Part shown: positions 23,201-31,969 of the stretch, piece by piece
Layout of the letters: the number at the start of each line of letters is the position of its first letter
Position numbering within the stretch: the first letter of the stretch is position 1
Assembly (NCBI GenBank): GCA_021234155.1
Contig: JAJEKV010000003.1
Coordinates: 6,632,413-6,696,412, forward strand
Length of the DNA stretch: 64,000 nt
Direction of reading: 5' to 3'
Origin: Isoetes taiwanensis
Lineage: Eukaryota > Streptophyta > Lycopodiopsida > Isoetales > Isoetaceae
The notes under the pieces: generated by a model
Told to the model about the DNA's origin: nothing
Seen by the model: only the letters and a program-made list of their open reading frames with translations
Database searches by the model: none
Translations under genes and position numbers: made by a program

Positions 23201-23294
23201 TGAAGACTCACTTGTAGATAGTGAGGAAGAAGATCGTTCGAGTACATCCAGTTTTGAGAGTGAAGCTGAGGATGAAGGCTCAAGTGATCAGTGA
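20255..23294 (+). pseudogene. DDE-type transposase of the 8.6-kb transposon
   Basis: Starts MAREKKAAEPPTLL at 20255; a frame break follows within 30 codons. Order of parts: a Pro/Ser/Thr-rich N-terminus; a doubled acidic motif TPHVDLSDEE (about 20780-20840); a Cys box HCCSQRCLLKIG followed by helix (20985-21090); a YIQNSCPSMCFWMEGFF block (21260); IPRKHRMSV...ELKARR near 21480; the catalytic core YISVVIDGMDGRR (21740), LYLQLDNTTRENKN (21990) and GFLLVGHTHDQIDQMFSRFS (22090-22150); a C-terminal helical part (22551-22847) and an acidic tail ending 23294. The core matches the large eukaryotic 'GxD...QLDN..ENKN...VGHTHxxID' family of RNase H-fold proteins (DUF7869-like, from memory). No introns are evident. 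At least six frame breaks or stops show it is dead. Confidence 0.75.
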
Positions 23295-23714
23295 TTAAAT
23301 GAGTCGGAGGATGAGATGCATCCTGATCTTGCTGCAAAATGTAATTTTGTCCGATGACTCGAACATGTAAAAAAATGTAAAGTGCGGTGATGAGTGTTTG
23401 TCAAAATGTCCTATATTTTTGACAATTTTGTTCATAATTTTGTACAATTTTCACAACCATAAATATATCACTTCTTTGTCACTCTACTACCCTTGCTATT
23501 TTTTTTATTGCCCCTTTTTTGCTAAACTTTATAAAAGTAATTATTTTTTGTTCTAGTTTAGGAGGATGAAAATTGCTATTTAAATTTTTTGCACAATTTT
23601 TTGCACCTAAATTACTTAAATTGTCACACCTATCACAAAAAAATCTTAAAAATGTACTTTTTAAGGGAATTTTAGGGAATCTTTCAAAGATTCCTTTTGA
23701 AGTGCGTTTGCAGC
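23295..23714 (+). other. 3' untranslated and sub-terminal part of the transposon
   Basis: AT-rich DNA between the transposase stop and the right inverted end. It contains runs such as ttttgcacaattttttgcac and the sub-terminal GGAATCTTTCAAAGATTCC hairpin at about 23677-23696. No gene. Confidence 0.5.
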
Positions 23715-23737
23715 TGCGTTTCATTTTAAACTTTGTT
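23715..23737 (-). repeat. Right terminal inverted repeat of the 8.6-kb transposon
   Basis: Reverse complement of the left end with one mismatch, followed by ACTT at 23738-23741. Inside it, read from the end, AAACGCAGCTGCAAACGCACTT is followed by GAATCTTTGAAAGATTCC, echoing the left sub-terminal order. Confidence 0.85.
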
Positions 23738-23805
23738 ACTTACTTAAATTCCATATGCCCTCTCATAGGCCTCTGCATCATAGCTGTGAAATCTAGCAAA
23801 AGCAT

Positions 23806-24400
23806 TTAGAATAGAATAGAATATAATAGAATATAATAGAATAGGTTTTTTAGTGTCCACGGAGACCAATTGGCCTATGGGACCCAAACAAAAAGAGAGC
23901 AGCAAGCGTATTACTGACAGGATTAAAAAACCCCCGCCCTAAAGGGTTTTCGAGGGAAAAACCTTAGCAGTAATAAGCATGCTAGCACACTGTATAGGAC
24001 AGTTCAATACCGTCCTGTAGGACACAAACGAGTCCATACATCCATAACCTCCTGGAGGTATGACCCCAACAATCCCACTGATGCTGTAGTCAATAACTGA
24101 TGCAACGGCTGGCCAGGCACTAGTAATCGAACATATCGCTCTCGGATATGGGCAAATGCTGGGCAGATCTGGAGGGTATGACATTCATCCTCAATCGCGC
24201 CCTGGTGGCAGCACTGGCAAAGCCTTTGTTCTCGTGGTTCCCGAGCCCAACGCCCTGTTTCAATGCGGAGGCGATGTGCACTTGTGCGAATGGAAGCTAT
24301 AAGTCTGCACTTCTACATGGGCAGCTGGGTGTACAAGTACTGGTGTGGGCCTCTTGTGAGCGTAGGATTGACTTGCTGCTGATAGAAAAAGTCCTGCCAT
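23806..24400 (-). mobile_element. LINE 3' end (minus strand) with ATTCT-type tail
   Basis: On the minus strand a coding stretch reads REQRLCQCCHQGAIEDECH, then LQICPAFAHIRERYVRLL: a Cys/His cluster C-x2-C...H...C-P-x-F typical of the C-terminal region of LINE reverse-transcriptase proteins. The protein end is followed by untranslated sequence and a tail of repeated TATTC / TTATATTC units (plus strand agaatagaatataatag at 23806-23848). A second copy of the same family is at 35966-36330. This is a 5'-truncated insertion. Confidence 0.7.
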
Positions 24401-24599
24401 CGATGACCTTGCAAAAAATAGAATAAGTAAAATTCTTACCTTAAAACTTGACAAACACAGTCATATCATGCTTTAGCCTTGTCATAGGGTTGAGGAATAT
24501 AATCAAATCTTTTGACTTGTCATAGCTCTAAATATTTGCAAATGTGTTCTTGGATGTCCCTAACTTAAGGTTCAATTCTTACTTTTCATATGTCCCACA

Positions 24600-24660
24600 C
24601 CATATGGGTGTATTATTGTTTCGTGGGTGTATTATTGTTTCGTGGGTGTATTATTTTTTG
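24600..24660 (+). repeat. Three-copy ~21-bp tandem repeat
   Basis: gtgggtgtattattgtttc is repeated three times with minor change. Confidence 0.7.
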
Positions 24661-24839
24661 TGAGCCGTCAGATGACGGCATTTTCTGTGGAATATGCCGG
24701 TCGGGCAGATCCAGGCCTCCCAGTTTGGGTCAGCATGGGGTCAAATTGACCCCATTTAATAGGGGCGTTTTTGAAGCCCACACCATTGCTTACAAATTTA
24801 AAAATACAGTAGAACCAAGAAATACCAAAGAACAACCAA

Positions 24840-25130
24840 ATTGACGATTCATTTACAACAGAAACATGAAGATATACATTGATGGAGTCAAAGTACGTGA
24901 AGTGGCTTGATAGCCAAAGACAGCAAAGAAGAGAGAAGAAAAGCATAAGCACAAAAGAGGAGGCGATGAACATGAGCGAGGAAGAAGCTAGTTGTGCGGT
25001 ATTGTCCGAGCTTCCAACACAACACGACTTACGATACAACACGACTTCCAACAGGGATGAGCCGGGGGAATCAAACCCCAACAAGATAACCAATGCCCTT
25101 GCCTTACAAATTGAGCTAAATTCACGAAAT
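24840..25130 (-). mobile_element. tRNA-derived SINE (minus strand)
   Basis: On the minus strand a tRNA-like head is visible: TTTAGCTCAATTTGTAAGGC (25120-25101, A-box-like) and GGGGTTTGATTCCCC (25079-25065, B-box-like, GGTTTGATTCC) about 30 bases apart, as in tRNA genes and SINE promoters. The head has no proper cloverleaf end or anticodon arm that I can fold, so it is not a functional tRNA gene. The body continues T/C-rich to about 24840. The plus-strand 101-residue frame across it is a by-product. Confidence 0.6.
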
Positions 25131-25309
25131 AACGAAGAACAAAGCCCGATTGAGTTGTTCGGTGCTCTTAACGCCACAATATAAATAAAGCAAGAAGATG
25201 GAAAATAGAAGCAACGGCCGGGATCACGGTGGCGGTTTGAATGCTAAGGTCGATAAGATGCACCAGCCGAATCTCAAATTGAAGCCCAAACCGATTCAAG
25301 CCGTGCTAA

Positions 25310-25392
25310 CCCAGTGATTTGAAGTCGTGATTTGAAGCCGTGATAACCCAAAGGCCGATTTGAAGTTGTGATTTCAAGCCGTGATAACCTTG
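25310..25392 (+). repeat. Short tandem repeats of gatttgaag.cgtgataacc
   Basis: Imperfect copies of 'tgatttgaagccgtgataac' follow each other. No coding meaning is seen. Confidence 0.5.
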
Positions 25393-25499
25393 CCTACAAC
25401 CCCGCCGATTCACACAAGAAAGAGGCGGCTTAGGGCAAACCGCCCTCTTGGCCTCATTTTCGGCCGCTTTAAATCCGCCATCGCCATTTTCTTCCTAAG

Positions 25500-25890
25500 A
25501 TTTTTCTCCTTGCCCTTTTGGCTATGGTGCCCGCAAGAAACCTCAAAGATCTGACGAAATCAAAGTGGCCGATCCTTCGAGCGGTTTATCGACACATGAG
25601 CCCGACACACGCACATAACCCATTTAGAATGGGCGGCTCGGCGCCAAATGCCGAGAGACGCGCCTTGACCGATCCGCCAAGCACCTTAGGGCAAAAAAAT
25701 ACTGACCAACCACCTCCGGTCGGGTTCATCCTCAACCGGCCACCTGCAAGGCCCGAAATTGGCAAGCAAATGCCTAGCCACCATCTGTCCAGCCGCACGA
25801 CCTCCTATCCCCAATTCAACCTTCGGCAACAGCGGAATACAGTTCCTTGCCCTAACTCACATGCCAGCGTCAGCTTTCTACTTTTCTAGA
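25500..25890 (+). other. GC-richer open stretch of unknown identity
   Basis: A 123-residue plus-strand frame (25518-25889) beginning MAMVPARNLKDL, proline-rich. It stands out by its higher GC content from the surroundings, but I recognise no domain and cannot tell whether it is a gene, a repeat body or chance. Confidence 0.2.
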
Positions 25891-26076
25891 TACGAATACA
25901 CTAAAAAACAACTAAGAATCTTAAGTTATAAACATACGAAAGTTGATCGTGCACACATTATTCCAACATTGGCCCTAAGGAGCCCGCCGAAGCAATATAT
26001 TCAAAACAATTCCAACATTTAATAATCACATATCTACTTTATATATATTTTTATAGAGGGCTGCCTGGCTTGAATC

Positions 26077-26240
26077 GTGGCCGTTGAAGGATCGTCTTGG
26101 CCATTGGTTTATGCTGACGTGGCATATCGGACGGGTGAGGTGCATCGCAGAGGATGGGACTGGGTTGGGATGCCTCTGGCTCCTGCGATATCTCGAGTTT
26201 ACAAGCTCCTTGCCTTGGTCGACGTCGCCTTACTTGTTGT
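26077..26240 (+). other. Candidate exon with strong splice donor
   Basis: An open stretch reading EGSSWPLVYADVAYRTGEVH, then RRGWDWVGMPLAP, then KLLALVDVALLV, directly followed by GTAAGTGCTACC. The protein is not recognised. It may be the first exon of the gene whose later exons were duplicated at 26.3-27.1 kb. Confidence 0.3.
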
Positions 26241-26333
26241 AAGTGCTACCATGTTTTTTATTTGGCTATCTACACCTTAGGGTTTTCTTTCTGTCAGTCA
26301 TATTCTTCGACGAAGTTTTTTCCCGGGCTTTGT

Positions 26334-27065
26334 CTGTGCTCCGGTGTATATTGGTCTGCTTTGCGCTTTCGTGTCCAGTCAAATCCGACGCAATAATTCC
26401 GTTTTCAAATTGCTGGTCACTATTTTGAAGTTCTCACAGTGCACAAATTGGTTCTTTGGTTGTTCTTGGAGAGTCAAATCGGTTTTTCTAGGGTCGATTT
26501 GCACCAGGTATGGGTTCAAATGTCATCCAATCGTGTGTTCTACAGGCCCAATCGGCTTTTTGTGGTTATATTGATTCAAAACTGGGGTACAAAACTGTTG
26601 AGTCCTTCAAACTATTCACCGCAGCAGATGTTTTAACCTATATAGTTTCTTTTTTGCAGGCAGAGCCTGCTGGGAATGCTTGTGGAGTTGGACAATCCAG
26701 TGCTGTCCTATGACATCAATTGTGTTAAAGATCAGAGGTGAGCATGGCCGGGATTAGCAGTTGCAGGCTGCTTTGTCTGTGCTCCGGTCTATTTTGGTCT
26801 CCTTTGTGCTTCGATGTCCAGTCAATTCGACCCAATAATTCCGTTTTCAAGTTCCTGTCACGATTTTGAAGTTCTCACGGTGTACAAATACGTTCTTTGG
26901 TTGTTCTTGCAGAGGCAAATCGGTTTTTCTAGGTTCGATTCCCACCAGGTATGGGCTACAAAACTGTTGAGTTCTTCAAACTATTCGCCGCAGCAGATGT
27001 TTTAACCTATATGGTTTCTTTTTTGCAGGCGCAGCCTGTTGGGAATGCTTGTGGAGTTGGACACG
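26334..27065 (+). repeat. Tandem duplication of an intron-exon segment
   Basis: Copy 1 (26334-26700) and copy 2 (26779-27065) share long stretches: 'tgtgctccggt', 'caataattccgttttcaa', 'caaatcggtttttctagg', then 'gcagcagatgttttaaccta' and 'tttcttttttgcaggc'. Each ends in a likely acceptor (ttttttgcag) followed by the same short coding start (SLLGMLVELD). Copy 2 lacks ~75 bases present in copy 1. Copy 1 ends in a donor (agatcagag|gtgagc), copy 2 in another (caaacatg|gtaaag), so the exons have diverged. Confidence 0.65.
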
Positions 27066-27399
27066 TGCTCTTCTATGACTATGATCCGGGCATGCCGTCT
27101 ACTTTTTGTGCAAACATGGTAAAGCAAGGTACATTCGTTCCTTCAGTACAAATATTCATCAGAGATGCAGATTCATCAGGATTGCTAATTGGATTGTTTC
27201 CAAGCTATCAACCCCATTGGAAGATTAGTTGGGAAGTTACAGGTGAGATGAATTTGTTTTATCACTGTCGGATAAGCTCTCATAACCCCAAGCATCTGTC
27301 AGCATCTTTTTCCAATAGTAAGACGGTAATCTTGATTGGGATGCTTTGAATATGGGTTGGACATAAGCCCTGGATGAAGTAGCAGACTTGACTGATCGA

Positions 27400-30300
27400 G
27401 CATGAACTTAGTGGCAGTGTTATTTGTAGCCAAGCCTGAGGTGACTTCACATTACGTACCGTTCTAGATTATATTAGATAGGTTTAGACTGCTAAAGACT
27501 TTTACAACTATTTTAGAAACAAATCCTTATGATGGTCATACCTTGTGTTGTAGCTGGAATGATCTTAGAAAAATTCTGGCTCTTGAAAATTTTGTTGGCA
27601 ACGAACTTGTTTGGTGAAGGAGCTGTGAAAGCTGAATTTGTTGTCTTGAGGTTGATGACTGTAAGTGCCAAGAACAGTTCGTGGCTCTCCGGCTTCAATC
27701 TCTAAGATAAGCAAATCGAAGCAGACATACTTATTGGTTCCGAAATTCTGTTATGCCTATCTAACTTGCATGTCTGAATGTTACGTGGTCCAATACTATA
27801 GCCTTTATGAAAAATCTGTATCTAGTCTAAAGTGGATGTGAGTTGAAGCTTTCGCCATTGTACTGTTGTATTTTGATCCTAAATTTCTTATCTGTACGCC
27901 GTGGCAGTTCTAAACCTGGGCCTAGGCTCTATTGAGAGCATGGCAAAGACCTGTCTGGGTTGTACACGCAGAAATACTGCATTGGCAGCACAACACAGAA
28001 AGCCATAGATATTGAACCAAAGATACTATGTTCGCCCTATTGTGTTTGAAATGGCATTGTCTGTGGAGTTTTAAATGGTGTGAACCTGATACTGTAGGCT
28101 TTACATAGCTATATCTGCCTCAGGTGATAGAAGCAACTGTTTTCCTTGCACAGAAATTTGCAGATGTCGATTTGAAGGTAGATCTTCGATATTCTGGTAA
28201 AGGTAAAATTGGTTCTTGCATTTATAAGCTATGTTTATAAGCTATGTTTAAAATATTAACCCCTGGTTTTTTAGTTTTGAGGGGACATCCTGTGTACTGA
28301 GCGTTTTGAACTAGCTGATTTATGTGGCTCATGTACTTTGATTTATTTCATCCATTTGTGCTATGAATTTGGAAAACATGTACCTAGCATTTTTTATAGA
28401 TTATTCTCTAAGCTTTTCAATGCATGCTTATGCTTAAGAAATGGAGCTCCGTTGTTGTTGAAGTTACGGTCCTGTTACTACTGTGCTATAGAATCAGAGC
28501 AGCAAATGCACTTTGTTACATTTGACATATTTAGACTAGGAATTTGAAAATTGTGTACCTAGCGTTACTTTTAGATCTTCCCTTGAGCTTTCAAATGGAT
28601 TCTCCTGTTGGTGAAACAGAGCTTGCATGTGCAAGGTATGCCAATTGTCTAGCAACATATGCATTCAAGCTTGTTCTGATTGCAAGTTAATCTGTTTTCA
28701 TTTATTTTAGAGACCCTACAGTTTAAGCAGTTATCTATGGACTACATAGCCTGGCTAGGAAAAACTGTGAAGAATTTGAAGTAACATGGTAGGCTATGTT
28801 TGTGCTTGGAGTGGCCGAATTCTCATCCTGAATTTAAGGTTAGATGTGCAGCTGCTTCTAAATCATAGGCTTGACTTTTGGACAGGCCCATGAGGAGATA
28901 CATATAGTGTTTTAGGCATCTATGCTTTGTATTGGAAACTATACCTTATTCAGTTGATTGGGAGTGATTTATCTCTGGCATACAGCTAGTTCCTTTATAC
29001 AACTAGTTCAGGCTGCATAAATTTAGTTAGCCAAAAAGTATTTTACACGCAACTATTCAACTATTAACTTAGTCTATTACCTTCAAGATAAGGTTCAACA
29101 CAATTTGCATGTTTATTTCTTAATTCCACCACGAAATGTGCAAGTTTCAATGAGGACATTCCCATTTTTTTTACTTACATAATTTATCTCTTTCGAAAAT
29201 TTCTAGTGAAAAGATTAACTGCGACTTTAGAGAAATATAAACTAAACACGACACCATGAAAATAAAAAAACTATTCCATATATAAGCTAGCCTCTTAAAC
29301 TTGGATTCAAAGTTAGAAAAAGATAAGGAGCCATTTTCCCTATTAATTAATAATGTATATGTTTGAAAAATGCTCACTATTTAAATGAAAAGAACATTGA
29401 GGGCATTACTAGTATGACTTCTAGAAATGCTTTATTTTTTTAAACTTTCAAAGCTACGCAAAGTGCGTAACATTCGACATGAACATTTGCCATAGCCAGA
29501 CCTTAGACCTCTTTTGTTGCCAAGGCTTGGGTCGTCAATGTTCAGAGTTAAGATGCATGTTATGGATACTTATAATAGGCATTTAATATCTACATACATA
29601 CATTATAAAGGGACCATGATAATCTTGGCCCAATATTGAGACAATAACACTATTAGCAATTGAATAACAAGGCGAATAGATTAGATAAGAATAGACTCGT
29701 GGATTGACATGTACACCCACCTGGAAAGATGCATTCCAGTACCAAATTTAACTATATATAACTATATTTTGGTGTATACATATAGAGGGATGGATGGGAG
29801 GTATGAAAAGGCGCTTTTGTTGTGAATAGTAGTAGATAAGGGGGTTTCTCCCAACCCTAGGATCGTAGGTGGTATATCAAAAATAAATGAACGTGATCCC
29901 TTGGAAGAATTGGCTTCTCGCCTTTTCACTATACTCTGAAGAAATTGTAACCATAACTCGGCCAACAGAGACTGTATTAGGATTACTAATGACAAAGGTT
30001 CCTTGGGGATTACCCATCCACATCAATATGCTTCATGATTATCTATATACATGAACATCCTTGATGATATCCACACATGGGCCTGATATGTTTGACTGTT
30101 CTATATGAGCATATAGAACATTTAAAAATGTTCTACACTTTCTTAACATGTTCTAGAATTACTAGAACATTCAAGACATTTTGGAATTCTTCTTGATTAT
30201 TATAATATTTATAAATTTTAATTATATAAGTTCATCTTTAAATTAAAAGTATAATGGTTATCAAAGAATAAAATTGCTTTCCAAACTAATTTCTGCTTGA

Positions 30301-30410
30301 ATCTATTTAGAGTTAGACATTTCAAGGATACAAAATTTTAATTTTCAGTGATTTAACAAATTTAAAATTTGGCAACGATAATTTCTAAATGAAATTTGAT
30401 AATGTGATAC
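27400..30410. other. No gene or element recognised
   Basis: Mostly AT-rich with short open stretches. A weak exon-like piece (aaatttgcagatgtcgattt, donor-like ggtaaagg) lies near 28153-28200. The stretch 30200-30400 is related in reverse to 5060-5240. Nothing else could be supported. Confidence 0.35.
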
Positions 30411-30414
30411 AGTG

Positions 30415-30588
30415 TAGTCATGTACGTAGTGTACCATATGGGTATAGTACGTCTTCTAACATACTATACCTTTTCGTACTTTAAGGGTTTTGCGTACTTA
30501 AAGTACGTTTTGCATCAGTTGTTACATTTGGCGTAAAGTATGTAAAGTATGTTGTGTACGTACACTACATTAAAATATTTTAATTTTT
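30415..30588. repeat. GTAC-rich imperfect inverted repeat
   Basis: The block starts TGTAGTCATGTACGTAGTGTAC and ends with the partly complementary GTTGTGTACGTACACTACA, with AGTACGT and AAAGTACG repeats between. It looks like a ~160-bp foldback or MITE sitting exactly at the truncated left edge of the outer Tat element. No target duplication was identified. Confidence 0.4.
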
Positions 30589-31065
30589 AAAGAGGTTGGC
30601 CATACTGATGCTAGGTGTGCTGTTAAGGAATATTTTGCTAAACAGGAAAAAGAGAAGAGACCAGAGTCTAAACCCCCTGTGAGATTTGTTGAACCAAGCA
30701 CCTCTATAAGATTTATTCAAGCTACAGAAGTTCCTAAATCTGAGGAAGTTATGGTGGTGCAAACTAGAAGCATGAATGAAGCTCAAGTACATGCTGAACC
30801 AAGTAGGCATTCTACTGCCAGGCCTGTGCCACCTGTAATGGAATCACCTGCTCAGCTCCACCCCCTCAGCAAAAATATGGTAAGAAAGATCAAGACTTTG
30901 ATGAGGTTGATGTTTTGCTTAAAAATTCCAAGGTGAGTGTGGATCTGCACCTAGTTACAGGAAAAGGGTACTTCAACAAACCAATAGTGAGGTATTAAAA
31001 GCTTGTGTGAATTTTACTGATGCCACTGACCTTATTCTAGCACAACATGAAGAAGACCCTTGAGC
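30589..31065 (+). pseudogene. Outer element gag, C-terminal remnant
   Basis: Begins at KEVGHTDARCAVKEYF, which aligns with KEIGHLEDKCFVKEYF of the inner element's second zinc knuckle, followed by the shared phrase VMVVQTR. The remainder up to the protease is split over two frames and ends with a stop just before the protease leader near 31062. Only the tail of the nucleocapsid region is left. Confidence 0.75.
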
Positions 31066-31089
31066 ATTCACATGTTCAGCTGCTTTAGG

Positions 31090-31489
31090 AGGGTATACCT
31101 TTTCTAATGTGTTACTTGATGGGGGTTCTCCCCTAAATATCATGCCATATCATATTATGAAGAAGTGTGGTTTCGAGGTGGATAAGAAAGCTTCTATGTT
31201 ATTAAAATCTTTTTATAATGCTAAGATTTCTCCTATTGGTGTGGTGACTAAAGTGCCTGTTAATACAGAAGGCATAACTGTAGCTGCTAACTTTATTGTG
31301 GTGGCTTTTGAAGATATAGGAGATGAATCTGATATTTATGACTTACTTCTAGGGAGGAGATGGTTAGCCACTGTGGATGCCAGGCCAGTCTGGTCTCAAG
31401 GGAGATGTACCATCTCCATGCTACAATTTATAATCAAGAGGGCTCCTATGACTCCAAGGAAGAGGTACATTTTATTAAAGAAATGCTAA
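31090..31489 (+). pseudogene. Outer element protease
   Basis: Reads NVLLDGGSPLNIMPYHIMKK, with the aspartic protease motif as D-G-G-S in place of the commoner D-T/S-G-A, then a second hydrophobic strand block (TEGITVAANFIVVAFED) and LLLGRRWLATVDARPVWSQG, which is the conserved second flap region of Ty3/gypsy proteases. A frame change follows near 31480. The inner element has the same arrangement at 42454. Confidence 0.8.
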
Positions 31490-31599
31490 TTGAAGAACCT
31501 TTGGGATCTTACAGGATAAAAAATATAAAACCAAGAAAATATGAAATGGTTCCTCTTATTATGGAAAGTGCACCTCCCAGCATACAAGGACCAATAGGG

Positions 31600-31965
31600 T
31601 TCTTATGGTCTGATGGAGGTATTTCTAAAAAACTAAATGTTGCATCATCTGCTGCCATTTTGAAAGACTCTTCTCACAAACTCTTAGCTAAAGTAGGAAG
31701 GATCTTTCCTCAAGTCACCTCTAATGTGGCAGAATCTCCAGGAAGCTAAATCTATGGATATTGCCAATATTCACATTTATGGTGATTCACAATTAATATG
31801 CAGACAAGTTTCAGGGGAGTATCAAACAAAAAATGCAGATATGGAGTTCTTGAAGAATCAAGCAATGGGAGTACTCTCGAGTTTTGCTTCATGGAAAATC
31901 ACTCATATCCCCAGGGAACAGAATTTTGAAGCTGATGCTTTGTGTAAGGAGACCCTCATGTCACA
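31600..31965 (+). pseudogene. Outer element RNase H-like domain located before the reverse transcriptase
   Basis: Reads LWSDGGISKKLNVASSAAIL, then (frame change near 31735) IHIYGDSQLICRQVSGEYQT and THIPREQNFEADALCKETL. The D..., GDSQLI and HIPRE-N-x-EADAL boxes are those of a type I RNase H of the archaeal-like kind known as a second RNase H in Tat elements. Its position upstream of the reverse transcriptase, between protease and RT, is notable. The acidic residue in the middle box (MAEYKAL in the inner copy) is damaged here by the frame break. Confidence 0.75.
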
Positions 31966-31969
31966 TTTA

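Larger units (their letters stand above)
15115..23737. mobile_element. 8.6-kb DNA transposon with transposase and ParB-methyltransferase genes
   Basis: The ends are inverted repeats of 23 bp, 22 identical: AACAAGGTTTAAAATGAAAC-GCA at 15115-15137 and its reverse complement (with A for one G) at 23715-23737. Both ends are directly flanked by ACTT (15111-15114 and 23738-23741), a plausible 4-bp target duplication. Just inside both ends is a related GAAAGATTCC / AAACGCA(CTT) sub-terminal motif. Inside are two divergent genes: a broken ParB-like/DNA-methyltransferase gene on the minus strand (15596-19870) and a broken DDE-type transposase gene on the plus strand (20255-23294). About 30 TATAAATTTATA palindromes fill the non-coding parts. 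I cannot place it in a named superfamily from memory. Confidence 0.85.

Noticed and set aside
15115-23737. Bacterial contamination as the source of the methyltransferase
   Set aside because: Introns with plant-type splice sites, linkage within the same inverted ends to a eukaryotic-type transposase, and AT-rich eukaryotic flanks all argue against it.
25065-25120. tRNA gene
   Set aside because: Only A- and B-box-like parts are visible; no acceptor stem pairing or clear anticodon arm, so SINE head preferred.
24668-25177. 169-residue minus-strand frame
   Set aside because: It crosses the SINE, including its tRNA-like head, and has no recognisable domain; open by chance in T/C-rich sequence.
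27513-27698. Minus-strand 61-residue frame as an exon
   Set aside because: It has a donor-like GTATGA but no conserved pattern and no partner exons.
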